Shown here: one piece after another, positions 1 through 11,520 of the stretch
How positions within the stretch are numbered: position 1 is the first letter of the stretch
How the letters are laid out: each line of letters starts with the position of its first letter
DNA from: Moringa oleifera
Taxonomy: Eukaryota; Streptophyta; Magnoliopsida; Brassicales; Moringaceae
Assembly: GCA_021397835.1 (NCBI GenBank)
Contig: JAJFZO010000742.1
Location: 1,993,001 to 2,057,000 of the forward strand
Direction of reading: 5' to 3'
DNA: 64,000 bases
The notes under the pieces: generated by a model
Database searches by the model: none
Told to the model about the DNA's origin: nothing
The model's input: only the letters and a program-made list of their open reading frames with translations
Position numbers and translations under genes: made by a program

Positions 1-318
1 CCAAGAGCGACTGAGATTGCGTTCGTGCTTGAAGGTAGGGTTTACTCAGGCTTTGTCGATACGGAGAACAGGGTGTTTGCCAAGGTGATTGAAAAAGGAG
101 AGGTCATGGTGTTTCCGAGGGGTCTGGTGCACTTCCAGATGAATGTCGGAGACAAGCCTGCGACGATTTTGGGGAGTTTTAGTAGCCAAAATCCTGGACT
201 GCAGAAGATTCCGACAGCTATATTCGGTTCTGGTATCAACGAAGAGCTTCTCGAAAAGTCTTTCGGATTAAGTGCCAAGGAGATTGGTAAGTTGAGGAGG
301 AGGCTTGCTCCTCATTAG
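1..318 (+). CDS. GLP: Germin-like protein (cupin), 3' part
   Basis: The window opens inside the final exon of a germin-like protein gene. The frame is open from base 1, giving 105 residues and a TAG stop at 316-318. Germin-like proteins are secreted manganese-binding cupins of the apoplast. Some have oxalate oxidase or superoxide dismutase activity, and others are receptors or have no known activity. The end of cupin motif 1 is visible as PRATE, whose Glu is a metal ligand, followed by FVLEG. Cupin motif 2 fits G-x5-P-x-G-x2-H-x3-N exactly (GEVMVFPRGLVHFQMN), with the His metal ligand present. The third germin box, NPGLQKIPTAIFGSG, follows. The C-terminus ends in the basic stretch KLRRRLAPH. 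The signal peptide and the two His of motif 1 lie upstream of the window. Family membership is secure; the subfamily and any enzyme activity are not. Confidence 0.94.
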   Translation, partial: PRATEIAFVLEGRVYSGFVDTENRVFAKVIEKGEVMVFPRGLVHFQMNVGDKPATILGSFSSQNPGLQKIPTAIFGSGINEELLEKSFGLSAKEIGKLRRRLAPH

Positions 319-1934
319 TTAAGGATGCAGTGTATTCTTCAATTCAGAGGGTATAATTAAGGTACCCTGGCTATGCCTGCAAGTTATGCTTTTATCATTT
401 GCCATTTTTCCCTGAATTCTTAGCAAATTCAGGCAGATGAATTGGGATCAGCATTTTATATATCCTTAGCATGTGTTAATGCTTGATAGATAAACCGAGG
501 AAAGTTTCTGTATTTTAGTCCTGTTTGATGATCACTGTGAGCAGTGACCTCCTCTTTATGATGCAGTTTGGATTACTATGAATTTTCAATGGCAAGCAGA
601 GATCAAATAGAAATGCACAGTGAGTTGTCACTAGATTAATGGTGGAGAGAACTCAATGGTATTGGAGAAATAATGTTGATGATACCTAAAGTCAGTAGTA
701 AAGAATTTGTGTCAAAATTGCGCAAAATATTATCCATTTTGATTGTATTTTCATGAATTTGTATTTTTAATACCATGATATTAATGTAACTAAAATTTGA
801 AAAAACATATTGGCAAAATGAAGTTGTTGTTAAATTTATATTTTTTTCTTAAATGAATTAAGAATGTACATGAGATTTGCTCATATCATCAAATGCAAGA
901 TGTTATTGAGGTTTGGAAATTTAAATTCAAGAGGAACTCTGAAATGATTCTAAGATTCTCAAGCTTATTGCATTACTGTTTTAACTACTAATTGTTGCTA
1001 AGATCTTGTCTATTTTCATACATTAAATTGAATATCTTAATTTACAATAATGATATTGATGTCTCATATCTCGTTAAAAATCTATGATAAAAAATATATG
1101 CATTAAATAGATAAAAAAATTTTAAATTACATTAAATATATCATTTTTTAAGAAAAATAACATATAAATGACTTATTAAAAATCTCTTATTAGGTATGCA
1201 ATACGAGTTGAAAACAGGATCAAATATCCTATTAAGTAAAAGATTAATATTTATTTTTATTTATCTTCTCATTTCTTACATTAATATAGCAGATTACATA
1301 AAAAAAATATAATTTTATTTAAAAAAATCAGCAAAACCAAATCAATCCCAATCCAAGTTTCCAAGTTTTTTTATGGTTGTAAATTCCAAGTGGTGTACAA
1401 ACTAGACTTTGAATTTCTAGGTAAATACTCATTTACTTTGCTATCACTGCAAATCCAGCTTCTGCTCTGTACTTGCAACAATTAATGGACAAGCCTTACC
1501 CTGTAATAATATCCCACTTCAGAGATTGCCAGAGCTGTAAGAAAAGCTTCAATGGAAAACCATTTTGGAAATGTAGTAGTTCAGTATCATAACTAGTCAT
1601 CATATTCATCACCAACGCCATGTCTCATGCTGTCATTTGACAAGCAAAAGTGAAACTTTTACTTTACACCAAGCATGCTCTGTCCCTAATCATGCCCACA
1701 CCCAACAATACATCCCTTTCTTTCCTGTTTTATTTATGCCTTCATGACTGCTTTTTTATGAGGATAAACACCTAAAATAAGATTTTTTTAAAGAAATCAC
1801 TTCTATAACACTAATTTTATAATAATTATATAAATTTCTGAAAAAAATATGCATTTAATTTATAATGTCAAATTAAAATTTAAAAATTTATATTTATAAA
1901 AAAATTAAATTGTTATTAAATTCTCAAATATTTT
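319..1934. other. Intergenic, 3' flank of the germin-like gene
   Basis: This stretch holds the 3' untranslated region of the germin-like gene and then AT-rich intergenic DNA. I see no credible coding sequence on either strand. About 1440-1750 is less AT-rich and could be remnant unique sequence, but it has no recognisable protein similarity. Confidence 0.5.
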
Positions 1935-2185
1935 TGTTTAGTATTAACAATTTTATACACACATGATTTTTACTTATTCAATTACTTCAATACTTTTTTA
2001 AAATATTATCAAAATAAATAAAATATTTTTTCACATTAAATTTAATAAAAATATATAAAATATAAATATTTTTAAAAATAAAAATAAAAAATATTTTATT
2101 TATTTTAATAATATTTTAAAAAAATCTTGTGGTAATTACACAAGTAAAAGTCACTTGTGTACAAAATGGTTAACATTGACAAAAA
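1935..2185. repeat. Foldback (inverted-repeat) element, MITE-like
   Basis: The left arm, about 1935-2030, reappears as its reverse complement at about 2086-2185 with roughly 80 percent identity. The inner part of the arms (AAAATATTATCAAAATAAAT on the left) is nearly perfect. A short AT-rich loop lies between them. Weaker inverted similarity seems to continue outward towards about 1860 and 2260, so the true element may be larger. No target-site duplication was identified. Confidence 0.5.
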
Positions 2186-2661
2186 TTACAAACTAAATCT
2201 CACATACAAAATCTAATAAAAACATAAATTTTAAATAGATATAAAATTTTTTGCAAGTCTTGATTCCAAACCGTGTCAAAATACATGTCATCTTAATATA
2301 ATTAATCCTAATTATATAAGAAATTTACTCCTATGACACTAATCTAATAAAAATTCTATGACAAAACATAGTAGCTTAGGTTAGTTTCAAACCTAGTCTC
2401 CTTTCCATTGAGATTACCAATTTTCGCTGCATCAGTGGCTTAGAGACAAAATTTGAAACAAAATGGTGAAAAGTGAAGTCATTAGTTAGTTTTGGTGATT
2501 AACATTCAGATTGCAAGCACATAACAGTTCCATCTCACAGCATTTATCATACATCAAACAAACAAAACACAAAAGAAATGACTAAATATTTTGGAGTGCT
2601 CTTGAAAGGTGAGGAAACAAAGTAGAATGGCTTATTCTACCTTAGTAGCCAAGGCTTTTTC

Positions 2662-4508
2662 TCATAGCAAAGCATTTAACATCTCGTTCCAGGTATCTGG
2701 CACACCTGGGAGGCACCAGTGGCTACAATCAGACGGAAAGTCTCTCACGTGCTGCATCTCTTCTTGGTCCATCACCCTCCTGAATATAGAAGGATGCCCG
2801 TCTCGGCGCAAAGCTGACATTGTTGTAATGTCTTGAAGGTACACTGGAAAACTCATTCTTCTCAAGACCTCTTTCAGCACTAGGAGTTGCTCTGGAATGT
2901 GTTGGTGACTTAAGTATGGTAAAGGCTTCCTCTGGTTATAGCATTTCCAACCATTTTCTCTGGAAACAAACAAACCAGAAAAATCACATAATGAAAGAGG
3001 GGAAGCAATTTTATGTTTGCACTACGTGTTGGAAGTACAGGCTACCTATTGTGCCTCGATGACATGCTCCGAAAGATGACCCGTGTTCTGCTAGGATCAA
3101 GGTTTAAATCTACCCATTTAGCCCATGTTGTGAGTCCTTTCTGATAAGCAATCATCGGATTCATGTTGCTAAAAAGAGACTTTCCTTCCATGTAATAGTC
3201 CCACCTGAAAACACACAAATCAGATGAGTTAAAGACCACAAAGTCCTTGAACCATGCTACATTGCCTCACTAGGGTACCACTCAAGTTCATCAGTACTAG
3301 AAATGAGTATGATACGAAATGATATAATCAAGACATGTATCTTACGAACTAAATTTGTCAGAGTGAGTCCACCAGTGAGCCGAATCAAACACAAGAATGT
3401 CAACTCCTCTCCAGTATCTTGCATTCTCTTCGATCAAATCCAAATGTAAGATCCTCTTGTTGTTTGCTCCCTTCTTCAGTTCCACTAGCAGGGGAGCCCA
3501 AGAAAACTCTATTGTTGTCTCAAAATCCTGATAGAACATGCATGATCATGACAGTGCAAGCGAAATCAATCTTCCTAGTGCAGCCTTTATCATTAAGACC
3601 ACCATAGACAATAGAAGATTCACCAAATCACAGAGGCAACTTTTAAATTAATGTTTGATCAGCTTACCATCTTTCAACTCAACAAAGCCTTAATTTTACC
3701 AATTGGGCATGTTACACAGTTAATCATTTTAGGCCATTTTGGTCAGGTTCACATTTACAGCTTTTAATTGATTTCTACGCCAAAATCATATACTTGTGAG
3801 CTTGAGTATAAGCTTACCAAGGCATGGAAGGCCATTGAAGGACCATTGTAGGTAACCTTCTTTCGGCCAGTGGGTACAACTCCTTGCACCAAGCAGACAA
3901 GAGACTCCCACTGGTTCCTCACAATAGAGTCACCTACCAGCATTATTCTTTTCCTTCTCATTTTGGCAAGAAATTTTAATGCATCGAACCTGAAATCACA
4001 GAAACAGATAACAAGATATCATAACTTCTCCTACTGCATTTACTGTGGTATCTGTATCACATTTAAATGATGCAGTAGCAGCAATAGTAGTAGACATTGT
4101 TGCCTCCATAATAGTAGAGATAAAAGCTTGTAATTGTCACTTTGTACACTATTACACCAAAATATTAAGATACCTAGGAATAGAACAGCCATTCGGCTTC
4201 CACTTCCACTTCTCGTAGTCAGAATCCGGCCGCCCATTTCTCCGGCAAGTCACCGCCGAGCTAAGATATGGGCAGTTCGAATCATACAAAGGATAAGACT
4301 CATCATAAACCCATTTTCCAACTGACAAATCACAACTCCCATGTTGCTCATGCCCTGTTTGCACCATGTCAACTTCATTATCTTCATCTTCATTGAGCCA
4401 CAGGTCGTTGTCTAGGCCAAACTGTGATGACTTGCCATGAAAGAAACAAAGAGAAAGATTGAAGAGCAGGAAAAGGAAGAAGAGACAGTGAGGCTTTGAG
4501 TTACCCAT
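2662..4508 (-). CDS. TBL: TRICHOME BIREFRINGENCE-LIKE (PMR5/TBL) protein
   Basis: This is a complete gene on the minus strand with five exons: 4508-4174, 3989-3818, 3527-3346, 3204-3046 and 2959-2662. All introns are GT-AG, and the exons join in frame to 381 residues plus TGA. TBL proteins are Golgi type II proteins that O-acetylate cell-wall polysaccharides such as xylan, mannan, xyloglucan or pectin. Residues about 9-23 form the hydrophobic anchor. Residues about 59-112 are the PMR5N Cys-rich domain (CDLSVGKWVYDESYPLYDS). The PC-esterase domain follows, with the catalytic GDS motif at 131-133 and the DxxH motif at 360-363 (DCSHWCLPG), so the Ser-Asp-His set looks intact. The chosen start MGNSKPH directly precedes the anchor; an in-frame ATG 13 codons upstream (4545-4547) is an alternative. 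The length matches the short TBL class. The acceptor polysaccharide cannot be told from sequence. Confidence 0.95.
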
Positions 4509-4957
4509 TCGAAGTTTGAAGTGGGGAAAATGGCGAGAAAGGGTCACAAGAAAGCCCGTGATTAATTTGGCAGAAGAAAATTAAAAAGGGTCTTAAAGTT
4601 GGGTAAGCATGTTTCATTAAGGCATGAATTACGGCAGTTATGGTCCACTCGGTGCATCGAAACCAGAGACTGATAGATAGGAAGAGAGAAAGATTGACGG
4701 GTAAGAGTTGAAAGGAAGAAAAAGATGGAAATCTAGGTGGCCGTGAATTGCGGTGTGTAGGCCATGGACATACATGATCATCTCTTCTTTTTCTTCAATG
4801 TCAAAGAGCCAAAGGCCATGATCATTATTTATGTTAAGTGCAAGCAACAAAGCCCTGCATTGATTAAAGGCTCGCCATTATCATTACTTATTCCTCTCTT
4901 GTAAGTGAAAAGTAGACCTAACTCCCTTTATGCGGTGATATGAGTAAGGAAGGAGTA
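4509..4957 (-). promoter_or_regulatory. Upstream region of the TBL gene
   Basis: This unique-looking sequence between the TBL start codon and the first repeat (at 4958) should carry the 5' untranslated region and promoter. I could not identify a decisive TATA box or named element. The promoter space is short, under 450 bases, before MITE-like sequence begins. Confidence 0.4.
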
Positions 4958-5555
4958 GGGGTGTTAAAAAAAAATCTTCAAACCATTAAAAATGTTCAAA
5001 TCAAACAGTATTAAATTAGATTACATAATTTTTTAAATTAATAATTTTAACTGATTTAAAACAAAATCCTTATCGTGTTTAATAAAAATTTATTTTTTTT
5101 AAAACTCTTTATCACTTTTTAAAAGGTTAAACTCAAATAATTTCTATTTAAAACCTCTTTCACAAGAAAAAAAATTAATTTATTATGTAATAAAACTTAC
5201 AAATTTTTAAATTTATCATATTTTTATTGTCTTGTGTAATTCATGGATCACCTTTCATCAACAAAGAATTAAGTTTAATCAACTTCAAATATTAAGAGAT
5301 CTTGAATTTTAAATTGATTACCATTGATATTTAAACTTTTTTAATTCATAATAAATTGATATTGCTTGATATTTACTTTAAAAATATATTAATAAATTAA
5401 ATCACATTAAACCGTATCGCATTTTATAATAAAATTTGGTGTAGTTTATATTATTGATATCAAACTGCACAGTTAAAAATAATCATTAAATTACATTAAT
5501 GATTTAATATGCTAAAAAAAAGTATAAACCAACCAAAACAAACCGTAAACAGTCC
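4958..5555 (+). mobile_element. MITE-like element, copy A (hAT-like ends)
   Basis: This ~600-bp element begins GGGGTGTT and ends AACAGTCC, an imperfect inverted pair. The flanks AAGGAGTA and AAAGAGGA resemble a decayed 8-bp target duplication of the kind hAT transposases make. Its interior is related, in reverse orientation, to 9289-9896. For example, the reverse complement near 5430-5470 contains TATAAACTACACCA, as does copy B. No coding capacity is visible. The hAT assignment rests only on the ends and the duplication length. Confidence 0.55.
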
Positions 5556-7079
5556 TAAAGAGGAGGTTTGTTTTTGTTTAAGTGGCAATTATGTCAAAAT
5601 TTTGACTTAGTGAGATTAATACTGTTTGTTTATAATTTATTGATTTTACATGACAGTAAGAAAATTGTACCTTCAAGAACATTTAGTATAAAATGATTTT
5701 AATTAGATTATGATGTAATTTGATAATCATATTTTTTAAAACTTAATGATTTTATTTCATGATCATATCATATTTTAAAAGGATGATATGATCATATAAA
5801 AAAATAGTTCATTAAAAAATATATATGGATAATAATTGCAATAAATATATATTTTTAATAAAAATTATATAAAATTATGATATTTATTTTTTATTATCAA
5901 ATAAATATCGATGTTTGAAAAGTCACAAATTAAATCATAAACTATCATTTTGCATCGAAACAATTTTTTTGTCTACGAATTTCAAACGTTACTACCAAAA
6001 AATTAAAATAACTATAAGTAAATTATGATTTTCAAATTATTATTATTTACTACAAGACAATAACAAAGAGTTTTCGTGCCCAACTTATCCAATCCAGCTA
6101 CTCCTTTTTTCAACAAGGTTAGATACAAGCTCCAACAACACTGACCTACACAAATAGTATATCTAAATTACCAAGCATTATGAAATCCATCTTTATAAAC
6201 ATTGTTGATATGCAATTCTTCAATTTTAAACATTTTTTTCTTTATTTTATTTTGTCGAGCCTTTGATTTGTGGGTTTTTAAAGGGTGAAGAACACATAAG
6301 GGATCTCCTAAGTATTAATAATGTTGTCCAACTGCATCATAGTTTTGTCTTTTTCTCTTGGTTGCATCAAATTATTCAAGATGGATCTAGTTGGTGGAAA
6401 AATTATTGATTGCTTAGTTAGGGTTAGTTGTAAATATATTACATAATTCATAATAGGAAAAGTTAACTCAATTAGGATTACTAATGTTTAATTGACAATT
6501 GATAAAAAAAATTAATAATGATTAATAAAGTTAGGTCAATTTGGTTAAAGTATTTGCTAGTTGGTGTCTAGTCGATGTCAATCGATAATGTACTAGTTAG
6601 AGAAGTATATAGATCATTAAACTTAATTTATATATATATAGCACAAATTTTGATGTCATTATGCATAACATGGAGATGACTCGTAGTAATAGGGTTATTT
6701 GGGCCTAGCTGCGATATTTTTGATGTTAACTATTATGATGAACTTCATATTACCATTGGTGGTGATGAAGATGCACATAGTTAAAATAAATAAATAAATA
6801 AATGCAGCCATTGACATGGGTAATTCTAAATTTAAAGCTTGCAAAAATTGAAGCAAAATGGGCTTAAAATTGTGTAAAAAAATGGTTGCAAATGGACCAC
6901 ATTAGTTTTATGGGATTTCCAATTCTAGCCATTTGCTATGAAAACATGCTACTCTACAAACTTTTGTAATAAATCATCTAGAAATAAACTGTGACTTGGA
7001 GGTTCTTAACTCATTTAAGAGAGATCCTAGTAAAGATTTCTACACTTATGAAGACTGTGAGAGTAGATTTATTTTGTCA
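5556..7079. other. AT-rich intergenic, unassigned
   Basis: No gene is recognised. A 13-bp inverted repeat lies at 5759-5771 and 5783-5795 (ATGATCATATCAT and its complement), within sequence rich in ATCATA motifs. The rest is AT-rich with stops in all frames. The right end may contain the eroded 5' part of the MULE described next. Confidence 0.4.
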
Positions 7080-7480
7080 TATTTTGAGAAGTATATGTAT
7101 TAAGGTAAAGAGACTTGCTAAAATGAACATTTATGGTCTGAAAGGGTAGTAGTATAGTAAACTTAAAGAGTACTGTGAAAAGGTAAGATAGTAAAATTTT
7201 GGAGGCTTACTCATTTTTAACTTAGACAAATTGATCCATATTAGATCTAGTGCTCTAGAGAGTGTACATTTGCTTAGATAGGTGTAAAACAAAAAACATA
7301 GAAGACTTTTAGAAGTTGTAGGTCCATCATCAACTTAAATGCCTACCACTTAAAATGTAGAGCATGATGCATGCCAGTTCATGACTGTTGTTAGAATCGG
7401 TCTGAACAACATCGCATATCCCATTGCTTATGCTATTGTTGTAATTGGAGTCGATAAATATTGGCTTTGGGAGAGAACAT
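7080..7480 (+). pseudogene. MULE (Mutator-like) transposase remnant, central part
   Basis: Short translated blocks separated by stops and frame changes match the order of a plant MULE transposase. A block reading YSKL-EYCEKVR near 7150-7180 resembles the YSKLWDYC-E-R segment before the catalytic domain. QFMTVVRIGLNN followed by YPIAYAIVVIG and WLW at about 7376-7465 matches the LLTAVGxDxNN / YPIAYAVVE / WxWF core of the domain. The reading frame is heavily mutated and cannot encode a transposase. The sequence stops matching after WLW and a different repeat begins at about 7661. A matching C-terminal piece lies at 15330-15960 on the same strand. Confidence 0.7.
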
Positions 7481-8379
7481 AAATGGACTTTTGTATCTTA
7501 TAAGTAAAACGTAAAAGGTAAAGTTATTCTCTTGTTTTTACTTTCAATTGGTTTAAATAAATGTTTTCATTGTCACTTATTGTTAGTAATAATTATTACA
7601 TTTTTCTTTAATTTTTTTTCCACTTTTGAGCATGTAGATCTTTGATTATGCATAAGGCACCATTACAAGAGAAAATATCATTGTATGTAGTTGCAAAAGG
7701 CCATTTTTTCATGGTTATGAAAGTTGAAAGAGCGAGAGTATGAATAAAAGTAAATGCCTTTTTACCCTTTCTTCATGATTCATTAAAAGTTTTTTTAAAA
7801 AAAAAATTTAAGAAAGGGAGTATCTTTTTTCATGGTTTATTAAAGGATTTTTTCAAGTTTTAACTAAACTCTTTTTTGATAGTTGTTGAAGAACCATGAA
7901 AAAAGAGTATTTAAATATAACATTATTTAAATATTATTTAATATTTTTAAGTATTTTTTATTTAAATATCAATTATTTAAAAATTATTTAATTATAATTT
8001 TTAATAATTGTGAAGAAAAAGTTTTTAAATATTTTTATTTGATTTTTAATTATTTAAAAATCACTATTTCTTTATGATTGTTTAAAAACCTTAAAAAATA
8101 TGTATATACTATTCATTTTTTAAAATGGTTTAAAAACCACCATTTTTTCATGGTTTCTTTGAACAATAAAAAAGATTTTTTTTAAATTTTTGATATTTTA
8201 TATAAAATAATTATTATATAAATAAAAATCAAAATACAAATAATAAAACTAATCCAAGTATTTCTAATTTAGCATCTAATTACAATTCAAAAGCTAATTA
8301 AATTGTTATTAATTTTTTTCAAAATTTTTTCTTATATAATTCACGTTTTTCTTTCTATATTTGCAAATATTTATCACAC

Positions 8380-8910
8380 TACATATCAATTAGCACATTA
8401 ATACAAGTTTCATCCATAAGATTTTATACAATAGATAAACCATATTAATTCTTCCTCCTATTGCATTCTTGCTTTAATGAACCAAACACCAATTAACACC
8501 AATATTTTTCTTTATACACACTACACATTCTTCCTCTAGTACACCAAAACATCAATATATATGCCAACAAACTAATACATCAAATCTACTCATTCCATCA
8601 GCACACCAAAACACCAATGTATATATCAACATATACTAACACACTAACACATCAATTCTATCAACTCACCCACACACAAATTCCATCAATTCACTAAATA
8701 CACTAATTTCATCAATAAACCAACACACTAATTTTATCTATTCAACTAACACACCAACATATATAACATGTTATATCAATTTTATGCATGCCATACACAC
8801 ACTAAGATACCAACACACTAATATGTTAATTTCATCAACACATCAATACAATAATTTTATTAATAAACCTATACATCAATTCCATCAATATACCAATACA
8901 ATCATTCCAT
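8380..8910 (+). repeat. Degenerate short tandem repeat, CACCAA/CATCAATT-rich
   Basis: About 500 bases consist of irregular units of roughly 20-30 bases built from words such as CACCAACACACTAAT and TTCCATCAAT. The plus strand is almost free of G here, a strong strand asymmetry against its flanks. It forms the interior of the candidate element at 7661-10301. Confidence 0.6.
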
Positions 8911-9288
8911 GCTAAACCACAATGTGTAATGTGCATAAGTTAATTTTTTTTTCAAGCTCAATATCACAATATAAGGATTGATTTTGATGAGATTTGGGAG
9001 AGAAATGTAAAGACGAGGAGAGATTCTGCTGACGTAAAAGAAAAGAAAGAAGGGAAATGAGGGGAATAAGGGTGTCCTTTTTTGATTAAGGCATATCTTT
9101 TCTTTATGATTTTTAAGGAACCGTGAAGAAAGGTTTAAAGGATACTATATATCATGCATGCTATACCGTTTCTTAATGGTTCTTTAAGAATTATGAAGAA
9201 AACTCTTATCTTCATGTTTCCTAAGGAATTGTGGAGAGAAGGCTACATATAATGCATGCTTAGGAACCATTAAGGGTCTTCATAGTGT

Positions 9289-9896
9289 GGTTTGTCAGTT
9301 TATACCCCTTTTTTTTAGCACACCAAACCATTGATGTGGTTTGGTAATTTATTCTAGTTGTGCGGTTTGATTTAGACAATATAAACTACACCAACTATGC
9401 TATAAAAAACGCGTTACACTTTGGTTTATCAATGTACTTTAGAATAAATACAAAGCAAATTAACTTATTATGAATTAAAGAAATTCAAACATAAAGAATA
9501 ATCAATTTGGAAGTTCAAAATCAAGGCTTATATAGATTAGTCAAAGTGCCGATTTAAAATATCAAACTTTGTCAAAGCTTAAGTAAAACTATAACAAAAA
9601 ATTCATATGTTCATAACATAAAGCTAATAGAAAAGTAAACAACATATCCCATGGTAAACCAAACTAATAGAAAAGTAAACAACATGATCTAAGAAAAAAG
9701 GCTTAGGATTTTATTAAATGCAATGCGGTTTGGTTTAAAACCAAACAATTTTATTTTTAAGAAATCAAACTGCATTCATGCGGTTTGTAATTTTCAAAAC
9801 CATTTAAAACCACCAATTTAAAAAATCATTTGATTTGATTCGGTTTAGTTTGATTTGATCGATTTTCAGGGTTTGACAATTTTTTTCAAAACCCTT
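9289..9896 (-). mobile_element. MITE-like element, copy B (inverted relative to copy A)
   Basis: This is related along its length to the reverse complement of 4958-5555, with the same size (about 600 bp) and shared blocks such as TATAAACTACACCA and TTATTATGAATTAAA. It also contains the CGGTTTGATTT-type words common at the ends of such elements. The right end (AAAACCCTTA) corresponds to the reverse complement of the GGGGTGTT end of copy A. It lies within a cluster of the TTCATGGTT motif, which suggests that it inserted into an older element. Confidence 0.55.
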
Positions 9897-10301
9897 ATCG
9901 TGCATGCTTAGCATAAGCGATATGTGGTGGAATAGTATTATATCTTGTCTCCACATGTCGCCTTTCTTTTCTTAGTTCCCTAGGAACAGAGAAAAAAAGA
10001 GATAGCTTTTGCCCCATGATAACACCTCGCTGCAATACATGGTAGGAGCATGTACCTTTTTATTTTCTAGTGCTTGTTAATTGAGAAGAAAGACAAATTT
10101 TAGAGGATCCTTTCTCTTTGGTTTTCTTTCATCGTGAAGATAGGTTATTTTTTATGCCACTTTTCTTCTCAGTTCAAAGACAATTATGAAAGCCATTTTT
10201 TTAGAAGCATTTAGCCATGACTTATTCCACGAAAAATGGAGAAAAACTTCTATGTTCATGATTGTTTAGAAACTATGAAGAAAAATGTTCTTCCTACAAT
10301 A

Positions 10302-11159
10302 AATCAAACTCGAAGTGAAAATTTTCTTTATTATATTTATAAATCTAAAATTCATTTTTACTAGCTTGTTTAATAAAAATTCAAGAAAATAAGAATCGTC
10401 ACTAATTTTTTTATTATGTGATTGACCATTAAAATTAATTTTATTTTTTAAAATAGTTACAAAATTAATAAAAAAATTTTAAGGCAATAATATGACATGC
10501 CAAGAAATTTGAGTTTGATAATTGGTTACATGTGAAAAAAGAAATAGCACATTCAGAATGCCCTAAAGTCACTATCGATTGAACAAAAATGTATTCCATT
10601 AAATGGTCCAAAGAAATTCGAATTTGATTCCTGCTTTCAAGACAAGTAAACACTTATAGCAATTATAAAGAATGTGTTAGCAATATATCAATGAATGAAG
10701 GAAATTTCAAGCAATGGTATTGCCATGTCTTTATTCCCTAAATTGTGTAAAAGTTTCATTTAAAACCAATAAAATAAGCTATCACCTTTATCTCTCGATC
10801 TATAAAAATTAGTATTAAAATCATCCAAAAAAAAAAAAAGAGGACAAGATTAGAATCTACATCCTCTTTCCATAATAAACAATTTTGTTTAAAACAATAA
10901 GACTAAACTATTAATCCAATCACATTATTCTTAGATTCATTTTCTAAATACATTTAAAAAGAAGAATTGAAGAACAATCATGATGATGTAATTTTAATGG
11001 AATTAGATATGATCATTACTACATCATAATTTTCAAAACAAATAGTTTTATTTAGAATTCTATGAAAGAGCTTAATCACATCATTTTGAAATTGATTTTT
11101 GTACAAAAGTCATGAAAATAATCATAAATGCACAAATAAACGAATGTATAATAACAAGA
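10302..11159. other. AT-rich intergenic, unassigned
   Basis: No gene or clear repeat is recognised. The sequence is AT-rich with simple A tracts (near 10830) and stops in all frames. Confidence 0.4.
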
Positions 11160-11520
11160 ATAGCAAAAAAGAATCAAGACAATAAGAATTTAAAATTTTG
11201 ATCGACTGATCAATATTATTCAATATTCATCAAGAGAAACTTAATACAAGAATTGAATTGGAATAATTTACATCTACCTTCTTGAATTCAAGAGGCTTAC
11301 AATTCTTACTATTCCTTCACTGGCAGTAGAATTGGCAGTAAGAAAGTTCACTCTTTCAAGAAAAGCTCACTATTTCAAGAAAAAGTTACACAATAATTTG
11401 CTTAATATCACTAAAAATGGAAAGGTTCTTTTCTATTTGATCTTAGGTCTATTTATACGTAATTTGGTATAAAAACCTATAAAAATCTCAAAAAATGTAG
11501 TGTATTAATAGGGACCTTGT
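11160..11520 (-). repeat. Possible LTR promoter region, minus strand
   Basis: Read on the minus strand, a good TATA box (TATAAATAG, 11449-11457) is followed by a transcribed-looking stretch containing the reverse complement of two close copies of CACTG/TTGGCAGTA and of TTTCAAGAAAA. That arrangement is common in LTRs of plant retrotransposons. I could not find the matching second LTR or coding domains, so this is a weak call. Confidence 0.25.

Larger units (their letters stand above)
7661..10301. mobile_element. Candidate non-autonomous DNA transposon with subterminal hairpin motifs
   Basis: Two clusters of a short motif in both orientations, of the form TTCATGGTT and AACCATGAAGAA, lie at about 7700-8160 and 9090-10290. 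They are absent from the interior (about 8170-9060). Neighbouring copies often face each other, so they could form hairpins. This terminal clustering resembles subterminal repeats of CACTA-type elements. The ends CATTACAAGAGAAAA (7661-7675) and, inverted, TATTGTAGGAAGAA (10288-10301) are weakly CACTA-like but do not match each other well. A MITE (9289-9896) interrupts the right cluster. The borders are approximate and no transposase is present. Confidence 0.4.

Noticed and set aside
42..278. 78-codon minus-strand frame opposite the germin-like exon
   Set aside because: It is the antisense shadow of a strongly conserved cupin exon.
4638..4850. 70-codon minus-strand frame upstream of the TBL gene
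   Set aside because: No similarity is recognised and it lies in the expected promoter or leader; likely chance.
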